Shown here in pieces: positions 1 through 8,271 of a stretch of DNA of 64,000 bases (position 1 is its first letter; each line of letters starts with the position of its first letter). A program made the position numbers and the translations under genes. The notes under the pieces were generated by a model. The model saw only the letters and a program-made list of their open reading frames with translations, ran no database searches and had not been told where the DNA came from. Origin of the DNA: an uncultured Muribaculaceae bacterium (GTDB taxonomy: Bacteria > Bacteroidota > Bacteroidia > Bacteroidales > Muribaculaceae). The stretch is from NCBI GenBank assembly GCA_910576775.1, contig CAJTJV010000002.1:124001-188000 (forward strand), in the 5' to 3' direction.

Positions 1-22
1 TGAAAATGAACCCACTCAATAA
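1..22 (+). CDS. possible 3' end of an upstream gene (partial)
   Basis: One frame at the window edge reads E-N-E-P-T-Q and then a TAA stop at 20-22, ten bases before the ExbD start. TonB operons of this phylum often carry two ExbD genes in tandem after ExbB, so this may be the tail of the first ExbD. Six codons cannot prove it. Confidence 0.25.
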
Positions 23-31
23 CGTAAATCC

Positions 32-820
32 ATGGCACAGATAGATACATCAGGCGGTGGCGGCAAGAAGAAAAAAGGCGCCCAGAAAAAGATGCAGATC
101 CACGTGGACTTTACGCCTATGGTGGATATGAACATGCTTCTGATTACATTTTTCATGCTCTGTACGACCATGATCAAGAGTCAGACCCTGCAAATTGTAC
201 TTCCGACCAATGAAGATGTGAAGAAAGAGCAGCAGAGTCAGACAAAGCAGTCCGAAGCTATTACACTGATCCTCGATACCGAATATAACGGTGATAAGCC
301 TGCCGTTAATGCCGAAACCGGCAAAACCGTTCACAATATCTATTATTATGAAGGTATGGCCGATACAACTTTCGCAAATCCCAAATATCTCCAGAAGGAG
401 CAATTTGTAGGAAATGTGAATCGTGAAGCACAAGGTATCCGTAAAATTCTGCTTAACAAGAACAAGCAGGTAATGGAAGAATATGCCAAGCTCAAAGAGC
501 AGTGGAAAAACAAGGAAATCACCAAGGAAGAATTCGACCAGCTCGCTAAAAAGAATGCCTCGGACTCTTTGAAGACTCGTCCTGTTGTTGTGATCAAACC
601 CGGTCCCAACACCACTTATGAAGGCCTTATCAATGCGATTGACGAGATGAATATCAACCAGATTTCACGTTATAGCATTGAGCTTCCTACCCATACCGAT
701 ACACTCCTGCTCAAACACTATGAGCAGACGACCGGTGAAACTATTATTCGTCCCACTGTACGCGCCAAAGCAGTTCAGGCTCCAACAGCCTCTGCCGAGG
801 ATGCCACTTCTAAAAATTGA
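32..820 (+). CDS. exbD: ExbD/TolR-family biopolymer transport protein
   Basis: Proton-channel partner of ExbB in the inner-membrane complex that energises TonB-dependent outer-membrane uptake. A Lys-rich cytoplasmic N-terminus is followed by one membrane segment at about residues 28-47. Its motif DFTPMVDMNMLL carries Asp32, the position of the proton-translocating Asp of ExbD. The rest is periplasmic. At 262 residues it is far longer than the roughly 140-residue proteobacterial ExbD. The extra length is a charged, helix-prone stretch around residues 125-190, followed by a conserved ExbD-like end (VVIKPGPNTTY, then a short helix). TonB follows after 5 bases, so the two are co-transcribed. The family call is secure; the substrates of the system cannot be read from the sequence. 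Confidence 0.92.
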   Translation: MAQIDTSGGGGKKKKGAQKKMQIHVDFTPMVDMNMLLITFFMLCTTMIKSQTLQIVLPTNEDVKKEQQSQTKQSEAITLILDTEYNGDKPAVNAETGKTVHNIYYYEGMADTTFANPKYLQKEQFVGNVNREAQGIRKILLNKNKQVMEEYAKLKEQWKNKEITKEEFDQLAKKNASDSLKTRPVVVIKPGPNTTYEGLINAIDEMNINQISRYSIELPTHTDTLLLKHYEQTTGETIIRPTVRAKAVQAPTASAEDATSKN

Positions 821-825
821 TAGTT

Positions 826-1674
826 ATGGCAAAAGATGTAGATCTTACCTCACAAGAGTGGCGCGATATAGTATTCGAAGGCAAAAATAAAGAGTTTGGC
901 GCATATAAAATGCGCGAGACCTCTGTTGCCCGCCACACTAAAGCTATTGTTTGGGTAGTAATTTCGGTTGCTATCATCCTTGTGCTTCTTATTCTCTCGG
1001 TTTCCGGAGTATTCTCCAAGCCGGAGGATGAACAGATTACCACTGCAACTGTTCAGGAGCTAACAACTTTTGACAGTGAAGAAGAGGAAATCGAAGAAGA
1101 GGAGGAAGAAACATTCCAGCTTCCCGAACCCGAAGAAATCGTTGCACCAGAAGAGGTTGCTAACCAGCAGCAGGTAACTAATCTTCTTATCGTCGAAGAC
1201 AACGAAATAGAAGAAGACAAGCAGGTTAAAAACCAGGAGGATGTGCTTGAAAATGAGGCCGCTGTAGGTGCTGTGGATATCACAGAAGGTACCAACGACC
1301 TTAACAAGGTTATCGTCAAGGAAGAGGTTATTGCCGCTCCTGTTGTAGAGGATGAACCTGTGAGCATTGCAATGGTTGAACAGAAGCCTGAATTCCCTGG
1401 CGGTGAAGCGGCCATGTACAAATGGCTCGGCGAGAACATCGTTTATCCGTCGGCAGCTTCTGAAGAAGGTGTTCAAGGTCGTGTTGTTGTAGAATTCGTT
1501 GTAGGCAAGGATGGTAGTATTACCAACGTTCGCGTTGTTCGTGCCCGTCATCCGGCTCTTGACAAAGAAGCCCTTCGCGTTGTTAAAGCGATGCCGAAAT
1601 GGATTCCCGGCCGTAACAACGGTCAGCCTGTAAAGGTTACATACACACTCCCCGTAACCTTCCGTCTCCAATAG
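826..1674 (+). CDS. tonB: TonB energy-transducing protein
   Basis: Periplasm-spanning protein that passes energy from ExbB/ExbD to TonB-dependent receptors. The N-terminus carries FEGKNKEFGAYKMR, typical of Bacteroidetes TonB, then one membrane segment at about 40-61. An extremely acidic linker follows (a run of Glu near residues 84-95, then PEPEE). The C-terminal TonB domain, about 190-282, has PEFPGGEAAMYKWL, GRVVVEFVVGKDG and the closing YTLPVTFRL. I chose ATG 826 over TTG 817, because 817 lies inside the exbD end and adds only three residues. The gene ends just before an intrinsic terminator. The long acidic linker replaces the Pro/Lys-rich spacer of enterobacterial TonB. Confidence 0.92.
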   Translation: MAKDVDLTSQEWRDIVFEGKNKEFGAYKMRETSVARHTKAIVWVVISVAIILVLLILSVSGVFSKPEDEQITTATVQELTTFDSEEEEIEEEEEETFQLPEPEEIVAPEEVANQQQVTNLLIVEDNEIEEDKQVKNQEDVLENEAAVGAVDITEGTNDLNKVIVKEEVIAAPVVEDEPVSIAMVEQKPEFPGGEAAMYKWLGENIVYPSAASEEGVQGRVVVEFVVGKDGSITNVRVVRARHPALDKEALRVVKAMPKWIPGRNNGQPVKVTYTLPVTFRLQ

Positions 1675-1702
1675 AATTCGCTTTTGAATTCCATACCTTT
1701 TC

Positions 1703-1735
1703 AAGCCTGGTACCGTTCGGTGCCGGGCTTTTATA
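1703..1735 (+). terminator. intrinsic terminator after tonB
   Basis: A 12-bp stem (AAGCCTGGTACC with GGTGCCGGGCTT, two G-U pairs) closes on the loop GTTC and runs into a short T/A-rich tail. It lies 28 bases past the tonB stop. Confidence 0.8.
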
Positions 1736-1888
1736 ATATTAATCAGTTGAGTTAATTGATTTTTTATTTATCTCGATTTTGCTATGAACTATCATTTAGT
1801 GTGGAAAGCCTATGTAGTTCAAGAGTATTCCGTATGAATGTATAGTAAAATATTGGATATACATGTTTAGATTATTAATTATAATATC

Positions 1889-2272
1889 ATGAAAATTGAT
1901 CATATAGCTCTTTATGTTTTGGATTTGGAAATGGCCAAATACTTTTTTATAAAGTATTTCAAGGCAACGGCAAATGAACTGTATTATAATCCACAAACAG
2001 GGTTGAGGACATATTTTCTAAAGTTCGATGATGGTGCAAGGTTGGAAATCATGAGCCGTCCCGGTATTATCTCACAATCAAAAAATATGATGCATCAGGG
2101 TTTTATTCATATAGCATTCAGCGTCGGATCAAAAGAAAATGTTGATGGAATCACACAGAGACTTAAAGATGACGGTTATATGGTGATGAGCGGACCGCGA
2201 ATAACCGGAGACGGTTACTATGAAAGTTCTATTTTAGCTTTTGAAGATAATCTTATCGAAATAACTGAATAG
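1889..2272 (+). CDS. VOC-family (glyoxalase I-like) protein
   Basis: Single-domain vicinal-oxygen-chelate protein of 127 residues. The four metal ligands of glyoxalase I are all in place: His5 (KIDHIAL), Glu53 (ARLEIM), His74 (GFIHIAF) and Glu124 (NLIEIT). The spacing is close to that of E. coli GloA. This supports a metal-dependent isomerase or lyase such as lactoylglutathione lyase, but many VOC proteins with these ligands act on other substrates. Glutathione is not the usual thiol in this phylum, so the methylglyoxal role is inference. The gene stands alone, with a terminator upstream and an AT-rich 5' leader. Confidence 0.8.
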   Translation: MKIDHIALYVLDLEMAKYFFIKYFKATANELYYNPQTGLRTYFLKFDDGARLEIMSRPGIISQSKNMMHQGFIHIAFSVGSKENVDGITQRLKDDGYMVMSGPRITGDGYYESSILAFEDNLIEITE

Positions 2273-2767
2273 AAATCCGCTATGTTTATATCCGGTTGCC
2301 CTGTCGTCACTGCAACCGTGCGAAGGCATGGTAGCGATTTCGCTGTCGAAGATGAAAGGGACATTGGCAGGAGCGATTACTGCGTTAGTGTCGTTGTTGC
2401 TCCGATGGGAATGCCGTGTTTTCTGCATGAGTTAGTATGTGTTGACGGCACACGCGATATGCCGAGTGCATGGCTGAAATCATTTGAGCGGAAAGGCTTG
2501 TTGCCTTTTGTCGCGAAGAGGTAGAGTATCGTGATTGTCAGCTGATTGCGCTGCAAGTCCGCGGATTGTAGATTCTCGATGCATGTATTTCTACGCGCTT
2601 ATTTCTTCCATAGGGAATTTCCAATATGTATTGGTGTTATTCCTTCCTTGGAAGCGCGTAGAGAAATGGGAAAGCGAAATGTTGGCGATTGCCACAAGCA
2701 GTTAGTTCTGATTGTTCGTAATGATCCTCCCGGATAAAGCCAATTGCTTCCGCAATTTGGGCATAAT
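2273..2767. other. 495-base stretch without a confident gene; possible gene relic on the minus strand
   Basis: Open frames here are short, and none has both a good start and a recognisable product. Read on the minus strand in one frame, a cysteine pair (CPNCG) appears near 2750. After one stop codon (TAA at 2605-2607) the same frame continues with GNKPFRSNDFSHALGISR near 2460-2510, which resembles the start of a helix-turn-helix. That would fit a decayed DNA-binding gene, but chance cannot be excluded. An inverted repeat at 2591-2661 also lies here. No terminator for the flanking genes is evident. Confidence 0.3.
2591..2661. repeat. 10-bp inverted repeat with a structured 50-base loop
   Basis: CTACGCGCTT (2591-2600) and AAGCGCGTAG (2652-2661) are perfect reverse complements. 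Pairing extends outward through ATTT/AAAT with a two-base bulge. The loop contains a smaller inverted repeat around 2621-2634 (CCAAT/ATTGG). There is no T-run, so it is not a classical terminator. The role is unknown. Confidence 0.45.
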
Positions 2768-3295
2768 TCAATTCATGCTTACTTGTTCGTGTTTCAAAAG
2801 GTATTCCTTTGTTTCCAGTCCACCTCCATAGCCCGTCAGAGAATGGTCGCTGCCAATGACTCTGTGACACGGAGCAAAAATAGACATTGAGTTTGCTCCA
2901 TTAGCATTTGCAACGGCACGCACAGCTTTGGGCATACCTATTTTTGCAGCCATCTCTCCATAGGAGATGGTTTTACCGAAAGGTATGCAAAGCAGATATT
3001 TCCACACCTTTTTTTGAAAGTCAGTTCCCACAAACAGCAACGGTACATCAAACTCTGTTCGTTTTCCGGCAAAATACTCATTCAATTCTCTTATTGCCAT
3101 TTCGATTACCGGTGATATGCCATCCTCAAATTCTGCATTTAATATGCGTTTAAGCCGGTTATCCACATGGTTGCGGTGACGTTCAACCTGCCAGTCGCAT
3201 AAACAGAGTTTATCGCCAAACGAGCCGAGCATAAGTACCCCGCACGGCGAATCGTATTGATGTATTGTAATGATATTCTTTTTTATTATATTCAT
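2768..3295 (-). CDS. ogt: methylated-DNA--[protein]-cysteine S-methyltransferase
   Basis: Suicide repair enzyme that moves the methyl group of O6-methylguanine onto its own cysteine. The active-site motif PCHRVIG is present with Cys143 as acceptor, preceded by the helix-turn-helix recognition region (GKTISYGEMAAKIG, then AVRAVANANGAN). The last conserved piece, SLTGYGGGLETKEYLL, is intact. At 175 residues it matches the Ogt/Ada-C type, with a short N-terminal domain and no Ada Cys-rich or AraC part. It is transcribed alone, toward the gene-poor stretch. The family is secure. The choice between the names ogt and mgt is a matter of convention. Confidence 0.93.
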   Translation of the reverse strand: MNIIKKNIITIHQYDSPCGVLMLGSFGDKLCLCDWQVERHRNHVDNRLKRILNAEFEDGISPVIEMAIRELNEYFAGKRTEFDVPLLFVGTDFQKKVWKYLLCIPFGKTISYGEMAAKIGMPKAVRAVANANGANSMSIFAPCHRVIGSDHSLTGYGGGLETKEYLLKHEQVSMN

Positions 3296-3365
3296 TTGTC
3301 ATGCAAATTATGCGAGGGCCGAATCTGCTTTGCAATGCTTCTTACAGAGAATATACTATAATAAT

Positions 3366-3403
3366 AAACGACTGCTTGGAATTTATTGGATAAGCAGTCG
3401 TTT
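3366..3403 (-). terminator. intrinsic terminator downstream of the DUF4270 gene
   Basis: A perfect 12-bp stem (AAACGACTGCTT with AAGCAGTCGTTT) around a 14-base loop, 11 bases beyond the stop of the leftward DUF4270 gene. On the minus strand the stem is followed by a T/A-rich tail; the other side also has five T residues, so it may work both ways. Confidence 0.8.
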
Positions 3404-3413
3404 TTATGAATTT

Positions 3414-4796
3414 TCAGTTTGATGTCTGGCGGCTATACGTGAGTTTAATCTTTGTTTTGGTAAGGTCTACAGTACACATTGTGGGGGCAAGGAGATATGG
3501 TTGTATGTCTGTTTCGACGTATTGGACGGAACCATAACCGGTATTTGTCATCTGCTCGAAATTGACTTGTACAGGAACAAGCGAGAATGTGTAGTCTTCA
3601 GGTTCTATGGTGTCCTTTTCAAGCAAATCCATAAGATATTTTCTTAGAGCCGAGAAACTATAGCTGTGTTTTGACGAATCGTAGGATGCGTAGAAGGATG
3701 TTATGTTGTCGGTGAGTTTATTCTTCGCAAAGAACTCATCGCGATCCTTTTTAAGAATTAGCAGAAGATAAGGCGGTGCGGAGACATTGGCATTGTTTTC
3801 GATGGAATCAACGGGAATTTCCATTGTCAGGGAATTGAGAACGGATAGCCCCTTGCCATCAGCACGGTAGCTGTCGACGATTTCTTTTGCCGGGAAATTA
3901 AGTTCCATTTCATAACCGGCGGGTGCTACAAGGAGATTTTTGCCTTCCATTTCATATTGTTTAAGAGTGGAAGACATGGTGTAAGTGAGGTTATTGTTAC
4001 TTACAACTTCCGGTGTAACAAGCATATATTGATGAATAGCGTCGGTTGTATCGTTTTTCTCATCATCAATCGGAGTGATTTTGCGAAGATAGAAAATCAG
4101 AGATGTGGACGATATTGCAGTAAGGCGTCCACTTCCGAAACTTGATTTCATATATACGCCGCCAAACACATTCTCAGCAAAAACCCGGCCATCTTTGAAA
4201 TTATCGGGATTGTCTTCAAATGCTTTATATATGTTGCGCCCCAAGGAGGTAGGCATTTTTACGTGTATTTCGTGATAGTTCCCAGCTGAGTTTAGTGGAT
4301 TGCTCTCTGAAAGGGTGTTATAGGTGGTTGATGTAATAGGTGTCTTGTTGTAATAACCTTCCGGATTAAAATTGCTGCCGATATCGTTTGGCAGCAGCTT
4401 TGTCAATGGATATACGGTAAGACCCATCGGAACGATGGAATCACCGATAAAATTTCCTAAGGCATATCGTAGGACGAGATGAAGCGAATCGACATTGGTT
4501 GAGGTATAGTTGGCGGTATCAAGCTCTGTCGAGGGGAGGAATTGTGCTACGGCGCTGCTTGAAAAGGTTCCGTAGTTCTCGATGGAAAGACTGCCTAGAA
4601 GCAATTGATCTGCCTTGGGACGTATACTTTCAACGCGGATTGTTTTTCCAGATACCGTGTAGGTTGAATCGATTGTGATTATGACATTGCTTTCTGTAAG
4701 AGATGAACCTATGGAAGACGTGGAATCATCGTCACATGAAGCAAATCCTACAGCGAGGAAAACTGAGAGCAGAATGAAAAAACTGCCTTTTTTCAT
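3414..4796 (-). CDS. DUF4270 domain-containing lipoprotein
   Basis: Secreted lipoprotein of 460 residues. A hydrophobic signal segment ends at a lipobox with Cys21 (VGFASCDDD), and the Asp residues after the Cys fit Bacteroidetes lipoproteins. The mature part is the DUF4270 family: a long beta-rich domain with repeated patterns such as ADQLLLGSL near the start and LKLTYS-like strands at the end. Biochemical function is not established for this family. It lies 42 bases downstream of the GT5-like gene and probably shares its transcript. A 14-base palindrome sits in the gap between them. The family call is fairly sure and the role is unknown. Confidence 0.8.
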   Translation of the reverse strand: MKKGSFFILLSVFLAVGFASCDDDSTSSIGSSLTESNVIITIDSTYTVSGKTIRVESIRPKADQLLLGSLSIENYGTFSSSAVAQFLPSTELDTANYTSTNVDSLHLVLRYALGNFIGDSIVPMGLTVYPLTKLLPNDIGSNFNPEGYYNKTPITSTTYNTLSESNPLNSAGNYHEIHVKMPTSLGRNIYKAFEDNPDNFKDGRVFAENVFGGVYMKSSFGSGRLTAISSTSLIFYLRKITPIDDEKNDTTDAIHQYMLVTPEVVSNNNLTYTMSSTLKQYEMEGKNLLVAPAGYEMELNFPAKEIVDSYRADGKGLSVLNSLTMEIPVDSIENNANVSAPPYLLLILKKDRDEFFAKNKLTDNITSFYASYDSSKHSYSFSALRKYLMDLLEKDTIEPEDYTFSLVPVQVNFEQMTNTGYGSVQYVETDIQPYLLAPTMCTVDLTKTKIKLTYSRQTSN

Positions 4797-4815
4797 AGGA
4801 GTGTATTATTGCATA

Positions 4816-4829
4816 GCCGCATATGCGGC
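4816..4829. repeat. perfect 14-base palindrome between the GT5-like and DUF4270 genes
   Basis: GCCGCATATGCGGC reads the same on both strands and lies in the 42-base gap between two co-directional genes. It could be an RNA hairpin that tunes downstream expression or a protein-binding site. Confidence 0.5.
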
Positions 4830-4838
4830 GAAGGTTTG

Positions 4839-5642
4839 CTAAATAGATTGATAGAAGGTAAAGAAATCAATGTCGGAATCATCTGCGACAAGCATAGGTT
4901 TACCGCTTGCACGTGCATATTCTGCAATCGCAGGGTTAGTGTCGCAAGTACTGTCTACTATCGCATCTGCGGCATCTATTCCTATTTTGTTTAGTGTTGA
5001 GTAATCAAATTTGCCGTCAGGACTGATTTTATTAAGTGTCTCTTCGGAAAGACCTTCTTCTTTAAGTTTGTCCATCATCCTTTCGTTGAGTGTGCCCTCA
5101 ACTTTATCACCGGCGATAGCGTAAACAAATTTTGTATTCTGGAATGCCGGATCCTCACCGTAAATAGTTTTTAGATATAGCGGAACGAGCGCTGACACCC
5201 AGCCTACGCATACAACCAAATCAGGATTCCATCTCAATTTTTTTACTGTTTCAATGACTCCGCGGACAAAAAAGATTGTACGTTCGTCATTGCTTTCTGC
5301 CTGTTCTATAGTCTCAAGAGTGGTTGCAGGCAAATGACGGCAGAAATAATCGTCGTTATCAATAAAATAGACTTGAAGACGAGTGGGCTGAAGGGTTGCT
5401 ACTTTGATGATAAGAGGATGGTCGGTATCATCAATAAGAATATTGAGACCAGAGAGACGGATTACTTCATGGAGCTGGTTTCTGCGTTCATTGATAGCAC
5501 CGTATTTTGGCATAAAACTGCGGACTTCCGCGCCTTTTTCCTGGAGTTTCTGAGCCATATTCCGGCTGAAAGAGCCCATTTTAGTTTGGGTTATGTAAGG
5601 GTCAATCTCCTGAGAGATTAATAGCACTTTCTTTACGTCCAT
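4839..5642 (-). CDS. isolated glycogen/starch synthase (GT5) N-terminal catalytic domain protein
   Basis: Resembles the N-terminal Rossmann half of ADP-glucose glycogen synthase (VLLISQEIDPYI at the start, then RSFMPKYGAI), but ends after 267 residues where a full GlgA has about 475. The second Rossmann half, which binds the nucleotide sugar, is missing. The GlgA signature Lys-x-Gly-Gly is altered to K21-M-G-S24. I picked ATG 5642 (MDVKKVLL) because a TAACTTTG promoter box lies just upstream at 5687-5694 and would fall inside the longer frame. From memory, similar short proteins are usual in Bacteroidales near DUF4270 genes, so this is probably not a broken gene. Real glycogen synthase activity is doubtful. 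Confidence 0.7.
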   Translation of the reverse strand: MDVKKVLLISQEIDPYITQTKMGSFSRNMAQKLQEKGAEVRSFMPKYGAINERRNQLHEVIRLSGLNILIDDTDHPLIIKVATLQPTRLQVYFIDNDDYFCRHLPATTLETIEQAESNDERTIFFVRGVIETVKKLRWNPDLVVCVGWVSALVPLYLKTIYGEDPAFQNTKFVYAIAGDKVEGTLNERMMDKLKEEGLSEETLNKISPDGKFDYSTLNKIGIDAADAIVDSTCDTNPAIAEYARASGKPMLVADDSDIDFFTFYQSI

Positions 5643-5686
5643 TCTCTTATATTCAGAGGGAGAGTTCTGTTGATTATTAATAATTG

Positions 5687-5694
5687 CAAAGTTA
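5687..5694 (-). promoter_or_regulatory. -7 box (TAACTTTG) for the GT5-like/DUF4270 operon
   Basis: On the minus strand TAACTTTG matches the Bacteroidetes -7 consensus TAnnTTTG, 44 bases before the chosen start codon. No clear -33 TTTG is seen at the usual distance. Confidence 0.55.
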
Positions 5695-5781
5695 GTGATT
5701 TTTTTTGACATATAGTTCTTTTAGAATGGAAGAGTTATTGATTTTTATCTTTTTTAGGTTTCATTTTACATTCGTAATCAG

Positions 5782-5789
5782 TAATTTTG
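5782..5789 (+). promoter_or_regulatory. -7 box (TAATTTTG) for the dsbD operon
   Basis: TAATTTTG matches TAnnTTTG and lies 48 bases before ATG 5838. It overlaps the alternative upstream start at 5787, which argues against that start. The -33 element is weak. Confidence 0.55.
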
Positions 5790-5837
5790 TACAAATTTTC
5801 AGAAACGAGACAGAATGGTATAATAAATAAAAAACGC

Positions 5838-6305
5838 ATGAATACGTTTAAACCTATAATATCGTTGATTATTACACTGGCATTTGCCGTATTGCCGGCG
5901 GTTGCCCAGCAGCCTGTCCGTTGGCGTTCGTTTGTAAAGGTGCAGCCGGATGGAACCGGTGAACTCACTATCAAGGCGCTTGTAGAACCGGGATGGCATC
6001 TTTACGGTCTGAATCTACCCAAAGGCGGCCCGAAACCTACGACATTTGACTTATCGGAGAGTACTGGTGTGAAATTTACGGGGAAACTGACTCCTAAACG
6101 CGAACCTCTTACCGTTAAAGATGAACTGTTCGGGATGGCGCTTCAGTGGTGGGACTCAAACATAGAATTTGTAGTTCCGTTTAAGACGGAAGCGGACGAT
6201 GCTACATATAAATGTAAAATAAATTATATGACGTGTGACGGAAGCACCTGTCAGCCGCCAACAGTACATACCCTTACAGGAAAAATTAAAACTGCTGATA
6301 AATGA
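5838..6305 (+). CDS. secreted DsbD alpha-domain-like protein
   Basis: Small periplasmic protein of 155 residues with a signal peptide (LIITLAFAVLPAVAQ). The mature part is a stand-alone copy of the N-terminal immunoglobulin-like domain of DsbD. The paired cysteines are present in NYMTCDGSTCQPP, corresponding to the redox Cys pair of DsbD-alpha. WHLYGLNLPKGG has a direct counterpart (WHIYGFEMPKME) in the next gene. ATG 5838 is preferred, since the longer frame would start within the promoter. The stop overlaps the start of dsbD (ATGA), so translation is probably coupled. It likely passes electrons from DsbD to periplasmic targets or acts as a second acceptor (inference). Confidence 0.82.
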   Translation: MNTFKPIISLIITLAFAVLPAVAQQPVRWRSFVKVQPDGTGELTIKALVEPGWHLYGLNLPKGGPKPTTFDLSESTGVKFTGKLTPKREPLTVKDELFGMALQWWDSNIEFVVPFKTEADDATYKCKINYMTCDGSTCQPPTVHTLTGKIKTADK

Positions 6306-8269
6306 AAACAGAACCAAGATTCAGATATCTGCTTGCATTTTTTTCTGCATTTTTCTGCATTACAACCTTAGCTGTTGAGCAACCCGTAGAATGGACCGCT
6401 CAAATTGAGGATGTAACCTCTTCGTCGGCCGTTCTTAAAGTCACCGGCAAGATTGCTGATGGATGGCATATTTATGGTTTTGAAATGCCGAAAATGGAAC
6501 CTGAAGCAGGTGTGCCGGATCCGACCAGTCTTGCTCTTGAATTACCGCAAGACGTACAAACGGACGGTGAAATGCAAAAAGAAGGTATCAGTATCTCGCA
6601 TTTTGATGAATTCATGAATCTAAACCTGCCATGGCTGTCAGGGACGGTTGAATTCACTCAAAAATTGAGTTTTACGAATCCTCCTATTGGAAGCATAAGC
6701 GGTATTGTCAGATACATGGCATGCACTGAACAATCATGCACACCTCCTGCAAAATATGAATTTTCGCTCTCGCTTGGGACTGAAGAGACTCCGCTGGTGA
6801 AAGAAGATATGATAACGGAGGCATCAGCCCCTAAGACGCAGAATCTGATTTCTGATACTCAGGAGTGGTGGCAGCCGGTAGAGACTATACAGGAAAGTGC
6901 AGCCCAATCCTATTTGAGCATTCTGTTATTTGGATTTTTAGGAGGTCTTGTGGCGCTTATGACGCCCTGTGTATGGCCTATGATACCTATGACAGTAAGT
7001 TTTTTCCTTAAAAAGAGTAAGTCGCGCCGCCGTTCTATAATAGATGCAATTATCTATAGTATAAGTATTATTGTCATTTTCCTGATTCTCGGAATTCTTA
7101 TAACGCTTATATTTGGTCCAGGAAAGCTTAACGAAATAGCTACTGGTGCGGTATTCAATATTATATTTTTTGCGTTACTTGTATTTTTTGCAATATCGTT
7201 CTTTGGGGCATTTGATCTTTCTCTTCCGGCAAGTTGGTCGTCGGCAATAGATGCTCGAGCAGAGAAAACTTCCGGTTTCCTGAGTATTTTCTTTATGGCT
7301 TTTACATTGGTTCTTGTCTCGTTTTCCTGCACCGGACCTATTATCGGTACACTTCTTGTTGAGGCATTTACACAAAGTAATCTTTTAGGTCCGCTTCTTG
7401 GTATGGGAGGCTTCGCTCTTGGTCTTGCGTTGCCGTTTGGCCTCTTTGCCTTTTTTCCGTCGATGCTAAAAGAACTTCCACGTTCAGGTAGTTGGCTTAA
7501 TACCGTAAAAGTAGTTCTTGGTTTCCTGGAGCTTATACTTTCTCTTAAGTTTCTGTCGGTTGCCGATCTTGCCTACGGTTGGCACATTCTTGATAGAGAG
7601 GTTTTTATTTCGATATGGATAGTACTATTTGTCCTTTTGGGTATTTATCTTCTCGGCAAATTGCGTTTCAGTCATGATGCGCCAGGGCAGACTACATCGG
7701 TAACACGATTTTTCCTTGCTGTTTTTTCGTTCTCTTTTGCCGTTTATCTGATTCCCGGATTATGGGGCGCTCCGCTTAAAGCTGTAAGTGCTTTCGCACC
7801 TCCGCTTTATACTCAGGACTTTAATCTTTATGGAGGAACTTTCAGCGAGTTTGATGATTATGATGAAGGCATGCACTATGCCAAAGAGCATAATAAACCT
7901 GTTCTTCTTGATTTTTCGGGTTATGCGTGTGTGAACTGCCGCAAGATGGAAGGTACAGTTTTCGATAGTCCGACAGTTCGTTCGATAATAGAGCATGATT
8001 ATGTGATGATTCGTCTGATGGTTGATGATAAAGCCAGCCTCAAAGAACCGTTTACGGTAGAGGAAGAAGGGCGGAAAGTGCATATTTCCACCATTGGTGA
8101 TAAATGGGCTTATCTTCAGCGCCATAAATTCGGTATAAATTCACAACCGTATTATATCATACTTGACAATAAGGGATTTCCACTGGAGCAACCTCGCGCA
8201 TACGATGAAAGTATTTCAGATTTCGTATCCTGGCTTGAAAATGGTGTGGAGGCTTATAAAAACAGATAG
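6302..8269 (+). CDS. dsbD: thiol:disulfide interchange protein DsbD
   Basis: Moves reducing power from cytoplasmic thioredoxin across the inner membrane to periplasmic disulfide enzymes. All three modules are visible. The alpha domain follows a signal peptide and has the Cys pair in YMACTEQSCTPP. The beta membrane domain, about residues 200-480, has the reactive cysteines Cys223 (MTPCVWPM) and Cys343 (SFSCTGP). The C-terminal thioredoxin-like gamma domain has CVNC at 543-546. At 655 residues it is slightly longer than E. coli DsbD. It overlaps the preceding alpha-like gene by 4 bases and sits 2 bases before mazG. Confidence 0.93.
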   Translation: MKTEPRFRYLLAFFSAFFCITTLAVEQPVEWTAQIEDVTSSSAVLKVTGKIADGWHIYGFEMPKMEPEAGVPDPTSLALELPQDVQTDGEMQKEGISISHFDEFMNLNLPWLSGTVEFTQKLSFTNPPIGSISGIVRYMACTEQSCTPPAKYEFSLSLGTEETPLVKEDMITEASAPKTQNLISDTQEWWQPVETIQESAAQSYLSILLFGFLGGLVALMTPCVWPMIPMTVSFFLKKSKSRRRSIIDAIIYSISIIVIFLILGILITLIFGPGKLNEIATGAVFNIIFFALLVFFAISFFGAFDLSLPASWSSAIDARAEKTSGFLSIFFMAFTLVLVSFSCTGPIIGTLLVEAFTQSNLLGPLLGMGGFALGLALPFGLFAFFPSMLKELPRSGSWLNTVKVVLGFLELILSLKFLSVADLAYGWHILDREVFISIWIVLFVLLGIYLLGKLRFSHDAPGQTTSVTRFFLAVFSFSFAVYLIPGLWGAPLKAVSAFAPPLYTQDFNLYGGTFSEFDDYDEGMHYAKEHNKPVLLDFSGYACVNCRKMEGTVFDSPTVRSIIEHDYVMIRLMVDDKASLKEPFTVEEEGRKVHISTIGDKWAYLQRHKFGINSQPYYIILDNKGFPLEQPRAYDESISDFVSWLENGVEAYKNR

Positions 8270-8271
8270 AA

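Noticed and set aside
1060..1704. Minus-strand frame of 214 codons opposite tonB
   Set aside because: Phe/Leu-rich antisense of the acidic TonB linker; tonB itself is clearly real.
2282..2524. Plus-strand frame of 80 codons just after the VOC gene
   Set aside because: No family resemblance and no ribosome site. The minus strand of the same stretch looks at least as protein-like, so neither is called as a gene.
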